From assembly GCA_002363385.1 (NCBI GenBank), contig DEVL01000003.1, forward strand, positions 1,248,085 through 1,312,084: a stretch of 64,000 bases of DNA, given 5' to 3'. This stretch comes from Stenotrophomonas maltophilia. GTDB taxonomy: Bacteria > Pseudomonadota > Gammaproteobacteria > Xanthomonadales > Xanthomonadaceae. The notes beneath the pieces were generated by a model. The model did not search any database. It was not told where the DNA came from and saw only the letters and a list, made by a program, of their open reading frames with translations. This document shows positions 52,767 through 61,911 of this stretch, one piece after another. Both the position numbers and the translations under genes were made by a program. Within the stretch, counting starts at the first letter, position 1. Every line of letters starts with the position of its first letter.

Positions 52767-54650
52767 ATGAGCATCCGTCAGCTTCCTGAGATCCTGATCA
52801 ACCAGATCGCCGCCGGCGAAGTGGTCGAACGCCCTGCGTCCGTGGTCAAGGAACTGGTCGAAAACGCACTGGATGCCGGCGCCACTCGCGTCGACATCGA
52901 CCTGGAAGAGGGCGGCGTGCGGCTGATCCGCATCCGCGACGACGGCGGTGGCATTGCACCGGAAGAGTTGCCGCTGGCGGTGTCGCGCCACGCCACCAGC
53001 AAGATCGCCAGCCTGGATGATCTGGAATCGGTTGCCACGCTCGGCTTCCGGGGCGAAGCCTTGCCGTCGATCGCCTCGGTCAGCCGCTTCACCCTCAGCT
53101 CGCGCCGCGCCATCGATGAGCACGGTTCGGCCCTGCAGATCGAGGGCGGCCGCCTCGGCGAAGTCACCCCGCGCGCGCATGCGCCCGGCACCACGGTGGA
53201 AGTGCGCGAGCTGTTCTACAACGTGCCGGCGCGCCGCAAGTTCCTGCGCGCCGAGCGCACCGAGCTGGGCCATATCGAAGAGTGGCTGCGCTCGCTCGCG
53301 CTGGCGCGCCCGGATGTCGAACTGCGCGTGTCGCACAACGGCAAGCCCTCGCGCCGCTACAAGCCCGGGGATCTGTATTCCGATGCGCGCCTGGGCGAAA
53401 CGCTGGGCGAAGACTTCGCCAACCAGGCACTGCGCGTGGATCACAGCGGTGCCGGCCTGCGTCTGCACGGCTGGATAGCGCAGCCGCACTATTCGCGGGC
53501 CAGCACCGATCAGCAGTACCTGTACGTCAACGGCCGTTCGGTGCGCGACCGCAGCGTTGCCCATGCGGTGAAGATGGCCTACGGCGATGTGCTGTTCCAC
53601 GGTCGTCAGCCCGCATACGTGCTGTTCCTGGAACTCGACCCGACCCGCGTCGATGTCAACGTGCATCCGGCCAAGCATGAAGTGCGCTTCCGCGACTCCC
53701 GCCTGATCCACGATTTCGTCTACCGCACGCTCAAGGAAGCGCTGGCCGAAACGCGTGCCGGCATGACCGCGGCCGGCCCCCAGGGGCATGCCACCGAGAG
53801 TGCCGCCACGGCGGCCCCCGCTTACGGGCTGCCGTCGTCGGGCAGTACCGGCTTTGCACTCGCAGGCAACGGCGGTGGCAACGGCGGTGGCGGTGGCATG
53901 GGCGGCGACTGGCGCCCGCAGCAGTCACCGTTGGGGTTGCGTGTGGCCGATGCGCCGTCCGCCTACGCAGCGCTGTATGGCGCGCCGGGCGGTACCGCAG
54001 GGACCAGCAGCCTGCCGCCGATGCCGACCGAAAACGGCCTGCCGGCGACCGCAGCCGACAGTGGCGTACCACCGCTGGGCTATGCGATCGCGCAATTGCA
54101 TGGCATCTACATCCTGGCCGAAAACGCCGAAGGCCTGATCGTGGTGGACATGCACGCCGCACACGAGCGCATCGGTTATGAGCGGCTGAAGACCGCACAT
54201 GACGGCATGGGCCTGCATGCGCAGCCGCTGCTGGTGCCGATCACCCTGGCGGTGGGCGAACGCGATGCCGACACTGCCGAGCGCGAGGCAGAGACCTTGA
54301 CCTCGCTGGGCTTTGAGATCACCCGCGCCGGGCCCGGTTCGCTGCACGTCCGCAGCATTCCGGCGTTGTTGGCCAATGCCGAACCCGAGGCGCTGCTGCG
54401 CGACGTGCTGACCGACCTGCGTGAGCATGGGCAGAGCCGGCGCATCGCCAGCGCACGCGATGAACTGCTGTCCACCATGGCCTGTCACGGCGCGGTGCGC
54501 GCCAACCGGCGCTTGACGGTGCCGGAAATGAACGGCCTGCTGCGCGACATGGAAATCACCGAACGCTCGGGTCAGTGCAATCACGGCCGACCGACCTGGG
54601 CCCGTTTTTCGCTGGCGGAAATCGACCGCTGGTTCCTGCGCGGACGTTGA
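52767..54650 (+). CDS. mutL: DNA mismatch repair protein MutL, endonuclease type
   Basis: A 627-residue protein. GHKL ATPase motifs: VKELVENALDAGA, RDDGGGI, RHATSKI and LGFRGEALPSI. A Gly-rich linker spans about 335-430. The C-terminal domain keeps the endonuclease signature D-x-H-A-x2-E-x4-E (DMHAAHERIGYE, near 460), ACHGAVRAN and CNHGRP. This means MutL itself nicks DNA, as expected in a lineage without MutH. CGGAG precedes the ATG. Confidence 0.97.
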   Translation: MSIRQLPEILINQIAAGEVVERPASVVKELVENALDAGATRVDIDLEEGGVRLIRIRDDGGGIAPEELPLAVSRHATSKIASLDDLESVATLGFRGEALPSIASVSRFTLSSRRAIDEHGSALQIEGGRLGEVTPRAHAPGTTVEVRELFYNVPARRKFLRAERTELGHIEEWLRSLALARPDVELRVSHNGKPSRRYKPGDLYSDARLGETLGEDFANQALRVDHSGAGLRLHGWIAQPHYSRASTDQQYLYVNGRSVRDRSVAHAVKMAYGDVLFHGRQPAYVLFLELDPTRVDVNVHPAKHEVRFRDSRLIHDFVYRTLKEALAETRAGMTAAGPQGHATESAATAAPAYGLPSSGSTGFALAGNGGGNGGGGGMGGDWRPQQSPLGLRVADAPSAYAALYGAPGGTAGTSSLPPMPTENGLPATAADSGVPPLGYAIAQLHGIYILAENAEGLIVVDMHAAHERIGYERLKTAHDGMGLHAQPLLVPITLAVGERDADTAEREAETLTSLGFEITRAGPGSLHVRSIPALLANAEPEALLRDVLTDLREHGQSRRIASARDELLSTMACHGAVRANRRLTVPEMNGLLRDMEITERSGQCNHGRPTWARFSLAEIDRWFLRGR

Positions 54651-54660
54651 GAGGAAGGTC

Positions 54661-55602
54661 ATGGGGAAGCACTGGGGAGTGTGGGCGACCGCGTTGCTGC
54701 TGGCAGCGAGCATCTCGGGATGCGGCGAAAAGAACGCGGCGGTACCTGCCAAGGTGGCGATCGATCCGGCCTTCGAGGCCGAACAGCAGCAGTGGCGCCA
54801 ACAGCGTTACGAAGCACTGCACGCCGCCGATGGCTGGACCAGCCTGGTCGGCCTGCACTGGCTCGAGCAGAAGGCGCATTACATCGGCCGCGGGCCCGGC
54901 AGTGGCATCCGCCTGGCGGTCGGGCCGGACAAGCTCGGCATGGTTGCGCGCGAGGGCGGCACCGTCTGGTTCACACCGGAGCGTGGTGTGCTGATGCGCG
55001 TGGAGGGCAAGCCGGTCACCGGCCGCATCCGCTTTTTCAGTGATCGCGATCCCACGCCGACCATCATCGCCTTCGATGACGACAAGGGCCGGCTCAGCCT
55101 GATCCATCGCGGTGAGCGCTTCGCGCTGCGGGTCAAGCACGCCGATGCGCCGTCGCGGACGAACTTCACCGGCCTGACGTACTGGCCGGGCGGCCCGTCC
55201 TGGCGCATCACCGCGCGCTTCGTGCCCCATCCGGCCGGTAAGACGCTGCCGATCGTGGACATCACCGGCCTGACCACGAACATGCCCAATGCCGGCGCGC
55301 TGGAATTCGAACGCGATGGCCACACCTGGCGGCTGGAAGCGATTGGTGAGCCGGGCCGCGACCTGTTCGTGATCTTCGGCGACCGCACCAGCGGCCACGG
55401 CAGTTATCCGGCCGGTCGCTATCTGGACCTGCCCGCGCCCGATGAACAGGGCCGGGTGGTGATCGATTTCAATCACGCCTACAACCCACCGTGCGCGTTC
55501 ACCCCGTTTGCGACCTGTCCGCTGACACCCCCTGAAAACCGACTGGATCTGCGCGTGGACGCAGGTGAGCAGGCGTACCACGCCCCTGAAGGAGAGGCTT
55601 GA
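54661..55602 (+). CDS. DUF1684 family lipoprotein
   Basis: A 313-residue lipoprotein (lipobox ISGC near residue 20). Features of DUF1684: ADGWTSLVGLHWLEQKAHYIG near the start, TYWPGGPSWRITARFVPH, DRTSGHGSYPAGRYLDLP, and the terminal IDFNHAYNPPCAFTPFATCPLTPPENRL. Function unknown. GAGGAAGG precedes the ATG and the gene begins 10 bases after mutL. Its stop overlaps the next ATG (TGATG), so the two are coupled. Confidence 0.92.
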   Translation: MGKHWGVWATALLLAASISGCGEKNAAVPAKVAIDPAFEAEQQQWRQQRYEALHAADGWTSLVGLHWLEQKAHYIGRGPGSGIRLAVGPDKLGMVAREGGTVWFTPERGVLMRVEGKPVTGRIRFFSDRDPTPTIIAFDDDKGRLSLIHRGERFALRVKHADAPSRTNFTGLTYWPGGPSWRITARFVPHPAGKTLPIVDITGLTTNMPNAGALEFERDGHTWRLEAIGEPGRDLFVIFGDRTSGHGSYPAGRYLDLPAPDEQGRVVIDFNHAYNPPCAFTPFATCPLTPPENRLDLRVDAGEQAYHAPEGEA

Positions 55603-56567
55603 TGATCTCGATGTTGTCGCGTGTGTTGTCCCCGCTGCTGATTGCTGCGGGCCTGTGGGTCGGTACGGGCAGCGCCGAAGCGCGCCCGGTGGCGCCGAAC
55701 GCATCGGCAGCGGCGAAAGCCACTCCACCGGTCCCGCTGCTGTGGAAGGTGACCGGCCCCGGCGACAGCCGGCTGTATCTGCTGGGTTCGTTCCATCTGC
55801 TGCAGCCGACGGATTACCCGCTCTCGCCGGACGTGGACCAGGCCTTCGCCGCCTCGCAGCGGGTGGTGTTCGAACTGTCGCCACAGGACATGGAATCCCC
55901 GCAGCTTGCGCAGAAGATGGTGCAGGCGGCGATGCGCACCGATGGTTCGGAGTTGAAGCGCGACCTGGATGCCGCCACCTGGACCCGGCTGCAGGCCTAT
56001 GCGCAGGAAAACAAGCTGCCGCTGGCCCAGTTGCAGGGGATGAAGCCGTGGTTCGTCGGCCTGACCATCACCCTGAGCCAGTTCACCAAGATGGGCCTGG
56101 ACCCGGCGCTGGGGCTGGATCGCCACTTCATGACCCGCGCCGCCAGCGCCGGCAAGGCGACCGCTGGGCTGGAAGACATCGACACCCAGATCGCCGTGCT
56201 GTCGGGGATGTCGGCCAAGGAGCAGCAACAGATGGTGGCTGAGGCGCTGGAGCAGGTCGACAAGGGCGACGACATGGGCCGCAAGCTGCATGACGCCTGG
56301 CGTCGTGGCGACGACAAGCTGCTGTGGACCTCGATGGCCACCGAAATGCGCGGCCAGTATCCGCAGCTGTACAAGCGCATCAATACCGACCGCAACGATG
56401 CGTGGGTGCCCAAGCTGCAGCAGCATCTGCAGGCCGGGCAGGGGGGCACGATGGTGGTGGTCGGCACGCTGCACCTGCTCGGCAACGACGGCGTGGTCGA
56501 GAAACTGCGCGCCAAGGGCTACAAGGTGGAGCGCATCTGCACCGGCTGCGCCAAGCCCAAGCGCTGA
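55602..56567 (+). CDS. TraB/GumN family protein, exported
   Basis: A 321-residue protein with a signal peptide (to AEARP). TraB/GumN motifs: LLGSFHLLQPTDYPL (GxxH near 65), VFELSPQDM, GLDRHFM, TMVVVGTLHLLGNDGVVEKLRAKGY (second GxxH). The fold is a possible metalloprotease related to Tiki and EreA. GumN was first noted in the Xanthomonas gum cluster, but here it stands beside DUF1684 with no exopolysaccharide genes. GGAGAGG lies before the ATG. Confidence 0.9.
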   Translation: MISMLSRVLSPLLIAAGLWVGTGSAEARPVAPNASAAAKATPPVPLLWKVTGPGDSRLYLLGSFHLLQPTDYPLSPDVDQAFAASQRVVFELSPQDMESPQLAQKMVQAAMRTDGSELKRDLDAATWTRLQAYAQENKLPLAQLQGMKPWFVGLTITLSQFTKMGLDPALGLDRHFMTRAASAGKATAGLEDIDTQIAVLSGMSAKEQQQMVAEALEQVDKGDDMGRKLHDAWRRGDDKLLWTSMATEMRGQYPQLYKRINTDRNDAWVPKLQQHLQAGQGGTMVVVGTLHLLGNDGVVEKLRAKGYKVERICTGCAKPKR

Positions 56568-56635
56568 TGCGCGCGACTGGACGGCGATAGGGCCAACCGG
56601 AGGGCGTCGATGACGTCGCCGGACCCTGAAACGAG

Positions 56636-56667
56636 AAAAGGCGCGGCCCGAGGGCTGCGCCTTTTTC
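56636..56667. terminator. Bidirectional terminator between TraB/GumN gene and phaR
   Basis: Stem AAAAGGCGC...GCGCCTTTT with a GCCC/GGGC inner part; T run on the plus side and A run on the other. It serves both converging messages. Confidence 0.88.
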
Positions 56668-56689
56668 TTTATCGCGTGGAGCCGCGGGC

Positions 56690-57229
56690 TCAGCGGCGGG
56701 TCTTGCCCGCGCCCGGTGCCGGGGTTTCCGGCTTCTTGCCGGTACCCGTGCCCGTGCCGGTACCCGTTCCGGTACCACCCGGGCGGCCACCGAAGCCGCC
56801 ACCCATGTTGCGCTGGAAGTCCTGCCACATCTCCATGTTGCGCTCGGTCAGCTGGTTCATCATCGCCCAGGGGGTCTGGCCGAGGAGATTGCCCATCTGC
56901 TGGCGGAACTGCTGCTGCTGATCCAGGAAGACCTGCATGCTGCGCTCCAGGTAATTGCCCATGAAGCCCTGCAGCGAGTCGCCATAGAAGCGGATCAGCT
57001 GGCTGAGCAGCTGGGTGGACAGCATCGGTTCGCCGTCCTGTTCCTGGTCGGCGATGATCTGCAGCAGCACCGAGCGGGTCAGGTCATCGCCGCTCTTGGC
57101 GTCACGCACCTCGAAGTCCTCACCGTCCAGGATCAGCTGGCGCACATCCTCTATGGTGATGTAGCTGGAGATTTCCGTGTCGTAGAGCCGGCGGTTCGGG
57201 TACTTCTTGATAATGCGGGTCGCAGCCAT
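56690..57229 (-). CDS. phaR: Polyhydroxyalkanoate synthesis regulator PhaR
   Basis: A 179-residue protein. The N-terminal DNA-binding domain has IIKKYPNRRLYDTEISSYITIEDVRQLILDG (about 5-35); the PHB-accumulation regulatory domain covers about 60-125. PhaR represses phasin and pha genes and is titrated by growing granules. The C-terminus is a run of Gly-Thr pairs (about 155-167). An in-frame start at 57244 is possible. phaB is directly upstream on the same strand, and a 14-bp palindrome lies between them. Confidence 0.95.
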   Translation of the reverse strand: MAATRIIKKYPNRRLYDTEISSYITIEDVRQLILDGEDFEVRDAKSGDDLTRSVLLQIIADQEQDGEPMLSTQLLSQLIRFYGDSLQGFMGNYLERSMQVFLDQQQQFRQQMGNLLGQTPWAMMNQLTERNMEMWQDFQRNMGGGFGGRPGGTGTGTGTGTGTGKKPETPAPGAGKTRR

Positions 57230-57315
57230 GAAGCAGTCACTCATCACAGTAGGCGCGCAGCATGGCGCAGTGCAGCAGCCTATGCAACCGCCATAGGTAG
57301 CAAGGGCCCGCATTT

Positions 57316-57329
57316 ATGTTGCGCAACAT
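57316..57329. promoter_or_regulatory. Perfect palindrome in the phaB-phaR intergenic region
   Basis: ATGTTGCGCAACAT, 14 bp, between phaB's stop and phaR's start. GCAG/CTGC-rich sequence flanks it (57265-57290 and 57332-57340). Possible PhaR operator for autoregulation; PhaR is known to bind GC-rich TGC-type sequences. Confidence 0.5.
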
Positions 57330-57350
57330 GGAGTGCAGCATTTTTGGCGC

Positions 57351-58091
57351 TTACCACCCCATGTGGTGGCCGCCGTTGATGTCCAGGTTGGAGCCGGTGA
57401 TCCAGGACGCTTCCTCGTTGACCAGGAAGGCCACTGCGTAGGCGATTTCCTCCGGCTTGCCGAGGCGGCCGGTGGGGATGTCGGCGATGATCTTGGCGCG
57501 CACTTCGTCCGGCACGGCCATCACCATGTCCGTGGCGACATAGCCCGGCGAGATCGTATTGACGGTAATGCCGAACCCGGCATTTTCGCGCGCCAGCGAA
57601 ATGGTGAAGCCGTGCATGCCGGCCTTCGCGGCGGCGTAATTGGCCTGCCCGTACTGACCCTTCAGGCCGTTGATCGAGCTGATCTGGATGACCCGGCCCC
57701 AGCCACGGCGGCGCATGCCCTCGATGACCGGGCGGGTGACATTGAACACCGAGTTGAGGTTGGTGTTGATGACGTCGTGCCACTGGTCCGCACGCATGCG
57801 GTGGAAGGTGGTATCGCGGGTGATGCCGGCGTTGTTGACCAGGATCTCGACCGGGCCCAGCGCCGCTTCGACCGCCTGCACCATGCTTTCGGCGGTGCCG
57901 GGGTCGGACACATCCCCCGGGAAGATCGCCACGTCGCAGCCGCGCGCCAGCATTTTCTCGCGCCAGGCCCTGGCTTTGGCTTCGTCACGGTAGTTGGTGG
58001 CGACCCGATGGCCCTGGTCGGCCAGGCGTTGGCAGATGGCAGTACCGATACCGCCGGTACCGCCGGTGACCAGTGCGACGCGAGATGTCAT
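57351..58091 (-). CDS. phaB: Acetoacetyl-CoA reductase
   Basis: A 246-residue short-chain dehydrogenase. NADPH motif TGGTGGIGTAICQRL, NNAGI, catalytic Ser in ISSINGLKGQYGQ, Y-x-x-x-K in NYAAAKAG, and the PhaB-type NYRDEAKARAW and DINGGHHMGW. It makes (R)-3-hydroxybutyryl-CoA for PHB. phaC is not in the window. With phaR next to it the cell probably stores polyhydroxybutyrate. Confidence 0.95.
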   Translation of the reverse strand: MTSRVALVTGGTGGIGTAICQRLADQGHRVATNYRDEAKARAWREKMLARGCDVAIFPGDVSDPGTAESMVQAVEAALGPVEILVNNAGITRDTTFHRMRADQWHDVINTNLNSVFNVTRPVIEGMRRRGWGRVIQISSINGLKGQYGQANYAAAKAGMHGFTISLARENAGFGITVNTISPGYVATDMVMAVPDEVRAKIIADIPTGRLGKPEEIAYAVAFLVNEEASWITGSNLDINGGHHMGW

Positions 58092-58144
58092 GAGCAGCTA
58101 CTCCGAAAGGCAGAGCCAACAAGGGGGAACGCGATTCTGCAACA

Positions 58145-59050
58145 TCAGGGGGCAAAAGGGGCAGCCTCGCCAGCCGCGTGCAGGGTTGAAATGTCGCCCG
58201 GTGGCAACCCGGCCGGATCAAAGCCGGCAGCGGCTTGCTGCAGCCACCCGTCCACCGCATCGGCCCGCGCACCGATCGCCGGATCCTGACCCAGCTGCAC
58301 CCATGCCCTGCGCAGGGCCGGCAGCGGCTGGGCAGGGTCCACCGGCAGCGCCGCCTCGGACTTGGAGAGCTTGCGCCCCTGCGGGCCGAGCAGCAGCGGC
58401 AAGTGCAGATAGCGCGGGGTCGGCAGCCCGAGGGCCTGCTGCAGCAGGATCTGGCGCGGTGTGGAATCGAGCAGATCCGCCCCACGCACCACATCGGTCA
58501 CCTGCTGCGCGCCATCATCGACCACCACCGCCAGCTGGTAAGCCCAATAGCCATCAGCGCGGCGCAGCACGAAGTCGCCAACCTCGGCGTGCACGTCCTG
58601 CACGATACGGCCCTGCAATCCGTCATCGAAAGCCACGACGCTGCCGGGCGGCACCCGCAGCCGCACGGCAGGCTGCGCACGCTCGGCACGGGCGACACAC
58701 TGGTGGTGGATGCCGCCCTGCGCGGCCAGTTCACTGCGGCTGCAGTGGCACGCAAACGCCTTGCCCTCGCGCAGCAGCCGGTCCAGCGCCGCCTGATACA
58801 GCGCATCGCGCTGGCTCTGATGCACGATCGGCCCATCACTGTTCAGTCCGAACGCCGCCAAGGTGGCCAGTTGGCCGCTGACCGCGCCGGGCACCGTTCG
58901 AGGAGGATCGACGTCTTCCACCCGCACCAGCCAGCGGCCGCCCGCATGCCGCGCGAGCAGCCAGCTGCCCAGCGCAGCCAGCAGCGAGCCGGGGTGCAGG
59001 GGCCCGGTAGGCGAGGGCGCGAATCGGCCGCAGTAGGGGGGCATGGACAT
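58145..59050 (-). CDS. gluQ: Glutamyl-Q tRNA(Asp) synthetase
   Basis: A 301-residue truncated GluRS-like enzyme that puts glutamate on queuosine 34 of tRNA-Asp. HIGH-like PSPTGPLHPGSLL (near 13), CHCSRSEL and the downstream Cys (zinc), KLSKSEAALP as KMSKS equivalent (near 237). Lacks an anticodon-binding domain, as the family does. It complements queG in the same window as part of queuosine chemistry. Start MSMPPYCGRFAP. Confidence 0.94.
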   Translation of the reverse strand: MSMPPYCGRFAPSPTGPLHPGSLLAALGSWLLARHAGGRWLVRVEDVDPPRTVPGAVSGQLATLAAFGLNSDGPIVHQSQRDALYQAALDRLLREGKAFACHCSRSELAAQGGIHHQCVARAERAQPAVRLRVPPGSVVAFDDGLQGRIVQDVHAEVGDFVLRRADGYWAYQLAVVVDDGAQQVTDVVRGADLLDSTPRQILLQQALGLPTPRYLHLPLLLGPQGRKLSKSEAALPVDPAQPLPALRRAWVQLGQDPAIGARADAVDGWLQQAAAGFDPAGLPPGDISTLHAAGEAAPFAP

Positions 59051-59143
59051 GAACTATGAATCGTCGGTCAGTTTGCGACTTGAATTCAAGCTGAAGTCAC
59101 CGCAGATTTGCATTCATCAACCTCCCATGAGCGTCCTTTCCCC

Positions 59144-60016
59144 ATGTTCAGTCGCATTGCTCTCTTCCTGCTGACCAACTTTGCGGTGCTGATCCTGGCC
59201 GGCATCGTGATGTCGGTACTGGGCGTCAATCCGAACCAGATGAGCGGCCTGCTGATCTTCGCGGCCATCTTCGGCTTCGGCGGCTCGTTCATCTCGCTGC
59301 TGCTGTCCAAGTTCATGGCCAAGCGCTCCACGGGCGCCGTCGTGATCACCGAGCCGCGCAACCCCACCGAACGCTGGTTGCTGGCCACCGTTGAACGCCA
59401 GGCCCGCGAAGCCGGCATCGGCATGCCCGAAGTGGCGGTGTACGAAGGCCCGGAAATCAATGCCTTCGCCACCGGCGCCAACCGCAACAAGGCCCTGGTC
59501 GCCGTCTCCACCGGCCTGCTGCACAACATGAGCGAGGACGAAGCCGAAGCCGTGCTCGGCCACGAAATCGCCCACGTGGCTAATGGCGACATGATCACCA
59601 TGGCCCTGCTGCAGGGCGTGCTCAACACCTTCGTGATCGTCCTGGCCCGCATTGTCGGCGGCTTCATCGACAGCGCCCTGTCCGGCAACCGCGAAGGCGG
59701 CGGCCGAGGCTTCGCGTACTACATCATCGTCTTCGTCCTGGAAATGGTGTTCGGCCTGTTCGCCACCATGATCTCCATGTGGTTCTCCCGTCACCGCGAA
59801 TTCCGCGCCGACGCTGGTGGCGCCCACCTGGCCGGCCGCCAGAAGATGATCGCCGCCCTTGAGCGCCTGAAGGTCAACCACGGCCAGAGCACCCTGCCGA
59901 CCCAGATCGCGGCCTTCGGTATCGCCGGCGGCGCCGCCAAGAAGCTGTTCATGAGCCACCCCCCGCTGGACGAGCGCATCGCCGCCCTGCGCGCCGCCAA
60001 CAACACCGTGGTGTAA
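59144..60016 (+). CDS. htpX: Membrane zinc protease HtpX
   Basis: A 290-residue inner-membrane protease for misfolded membrane proteins. Two N-terminal helices (5-27, 34-56), zinc motif GHEIAHVANGD (near 140), two further helices (about 155-215), then REFRADAGGA with the third ligand. The ATG at 59144 is chosen over an upstream ATG at 59108 that lacks conservation. Upstream lies a 12-bp palindrome (59079-59090) that could be an operator. Confidence 0.96.
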   Translation: MFSRIALFLLTNFAVLILAGIVMSVLGVNPNQMSGLLIFAAIFGFGGSFISLLLSKFMAKRSTGAVVITEPRNPTERWLLATVERQAREAGIGMPEVAVYEGPEINAFATGANRNKALVAVSTGLLHNMSEDEAEAVLGHEIAHVANGDMITMALLQGVLNTFVIVLARIVGGFIDSALSGNREGGGRGFAYYIIVFVLEMVFGLFATMISMWFSRHREFRADAGGAHLAGRQKMIAALERLKVNHGQSTLPTQIAAFGIAGGAAKKLFMSHPPLDERIAALRAANNTVV

Positions 60017-60041
60017 CCCAACACCGCAGTGCGCAGAACAG

Positions 60042-60067
60042 AACGCCCGGCTCCCGCCGGGCGTTTT
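60042..60067 (+). terminator. Rho-independent terminator of htpX
   Basis: Arms AACGCCCGGC/GCCGGGCGTT with a short loop and five T. Confidence 0.92.
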
Positions 60068-60084
60068 TGTTCCCACAAACGACA

Positions 60085-60104
60085 ACGGCGCCCGAAGGCG
60101 CCGT
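60085..60104 (-). terminator. Hairpin after suhB
   Basis: Arms ACGGCGCC/GGCGCCGT with loop CGAA, 31 bases after the suhB stop. On the minus strand TTGT follows, a weak T tract. Confidence 0.7.
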
Positions 60105-60135
60105 CATCCTGCAGATCAGATCAGGTGCAACCCGA

Positions 60136-60963
60136 TCAGAACTTCGCGTCGAACTCCGCCGCGTAGCCCGTATTGACCAGCACCTTCTGCAGCGCATCGC
60201 TGATCTTCACATTGCCCGCCACGATCTGCTGCGTCTCCGGACCGCGGCTGTCCATACGGGCCGGCGTCGCACCCTTGAAATCGCACACCCGGCCACCGGC
60301 CTCGCGGACCAGCAGCACACCGGCGGCGATGTCCCAGGCCTTCACACCGGCCTCGAAGTACGCATCGGCACGGCCACAGGCCACATAGGCCAGATCCAGC
60401 GCCGCCGACCCCGTGCGACGCACGTCTTCAGCCTGTACCAGCAGCGCATCCACCGCCTTCAGCTGCGCACTCGCGCGCTGGCGCTCACGCGGGGCAAAAC
60501 CGGTATGGATCATCGCGCCGCCCAGATCCTTGCGCTCGGCAATACGGATACGGCGGTCATTGAACACCGCGCCTGCACCACGGCTGGCAGTGAACAGCTC
60601 ATTGCGGAGCGGATCGAAGATCACCGCGTCGATCGGCTCACCGTTCTCGACCAAGGCGATGGACACGCAGTAATGCGGGAAGCCGCGCAGGTAGTTGCTG
60701 GTGCCGTCCAGCGGATCGATGACCCACATGTAACGGTTGACCGACTGCACGCCACCTTCCTCACCCATGATCCCGTACTCGGGATAGGCGCGCTTGAGTT
60801 CCTTGACGATGACCTTTTCCGCATCTGCATCGACTTCACTGGCATAGTCCATGCGGCCCTTCTGCACGACGTTCAACGCCTCGAGCTTGTTGATGTTGCG
60901 CAACAGGACGTTGCCGGCGAGGCGGGCGGCCTTGACCATGACGGTGACGGCGGGTTTCTGCAT
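60136..60963 (-). CDS. suhB: Inositol-1-monophosphatase SuhB
   Basis: A 275-residue Mg-dependent phosphatase; in E. coli SuhB is also a Nus-factor for rRNA transcription. Motifs: GEEGG (near 69), WVIDPLDGTSNYLRGFPHY (near 80-98) and AWDIAAGVLLVREAGG (near 212). GGGAGC precedes the ATG at 60963; a longer in-frame leader to 61071 is not used. Divergent from trmJ with 119 bases between. Confidence 0.96.
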   Translation of the reverse strand: MQKPAVTVMVKAARLAGNVLLRNINKLEALNVVQKGRMDYASEVDADAEKVIVKELKRAYPEYGIMGEEGGVQSVNRYMWVIDPLDGTSNYLRGFPHYCVSIALVENGEPIDAVIFDPLRNELFTASRGAGAVFNDRRIRIAERKDLGGAMIHTGFAPRERQRASAQLKAVDALLVQAEDVRRTGSAALDLAYVACGRADAYFEAGVKAWDIAAGVLLVREAGGRVCDFKGATPARMDSRGPETQQIVAGNVKISDALQKVLVNTGYAAEFDAKF

Positions 60964-61082
60964 GGCGAAAAGCTCCCGTAAAGGCAGAGTAGGGGTTTGG
61001 CGGGGGAAAAGAGCGGTCCCGGCGCAGAGGCCGGTCGCACAGTTTACCATTTGTCGCTGTCCTGCTCGCATTTGGCCTGTTC

Positions 61083-61856
61083 ATGTCCGTTCAAACCGCT
61101 CCCGCCCGCATCCGCTTCGTCCTGGTCGGCACCCAGCACCCCGGAAACATGGGGGCGGCCGCACGTGCCATGAAAACCATGGGCCTGGGCCGCCTGGTCC
61201 TGGTCGCCCCGGAAAAACCGCTGGACGAAGAGGCCTTCCGCCGCTCGGCCGGCGCCGAAGACGTCCTCGGCGACGCCCCGGTCGTGGCGACCCTGGCCGA
61301 GGCCGTGGCCGATTGCCGCTTCGTACTGGGCTGTACCGCCCGCTCGCGCCGGGTCCAGCTCGAAGAGCTGCTGCCGGCCGTGGCGGCCCAGCGCGTCCTG
61401 GCCAAGGCCGCCGAACCGGCCGAAGTCGCCTTCGTGTTCGGCCGCGAGCGCACCGGCCTGACCAATGAAGAGCTGCAGCTCTGCCACGCCGCCGTACACA
61501 TCCCCTCCAACCCGGAGTTCAGCTCCTTGAACCTGGCCGCCGCGGTCCAGGTGCTGGCTTATGAAGTGCGCATGGCCATCCTCGGCGCTGCCGACGCCCC
61601 GGTCGCGGCCCCGGCCGAGCCCGGCTTCGGCGAAGCGCCGGCCAGCCACGCGCAGGTCGAAGGCCTGTTCGGTCAGCTTGGCGATACTCTGGATGAGATC
61701 GATTTCCACAAGGGTCGCGCACCCGAATCGGCCATGCGCAAGTTGCGCCGCCTGTTCCTGCGCACCGAGCTGAGCGAGCAGGAGGTGCGGCTGCTGCGCG
61801 GCATTCTGTCCGATGCACAGCGCATGGCGAGATTGGCGACAAATAAGCCCCTGTAA
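61083..61856 (+). CDS. trmJ: tRNA (cytidine/uridine-2'-O-)-methyltransferase
   Basis: A 257-residue SPOUT methyltransferase for position 32 in the anticodon loop. Motifs: LVGTQHPGNMGAAARAMKTMGL (near 10-32), VAFVFGRERTGLTNEEL (near 118), and IPSNPEFSSLNLAAAVQVLAYE (near 140). The C-terminal helical extension typical of bacterial TrmJ is present. Followed 55 bases later by the PhnD-like gene. Confidence 0.95.
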   Translation: MSVQTAPARIRFVLVGTQHPGNMGAAARAMKTMGLGRLVLVAPEKPLDEEAFRRSAGAEDVLGDAPVVATLAEAVADCRFVLGCTARSRRVQLEELLPAVAAQRVLAKAAEPAEVAFVFGRERTGLTNEELQLCHAAVHIPSNPEFSSLNLAAAVQVLAYEVRMAILGAADAPVAAPAEPGFGEAPASHAQVEGLFGQLGDTLDEIDFHKGRAPESAMRKLRRLFLRTELSEQEVRLLRGILSDAQRMARLATNKPL

Positions 61857-61911
61857 GCCGACGCAGTTCTCACTTTTTCGGGTAGTCTGTCTCGATTCCT
61901 TGGGGGGAGTG

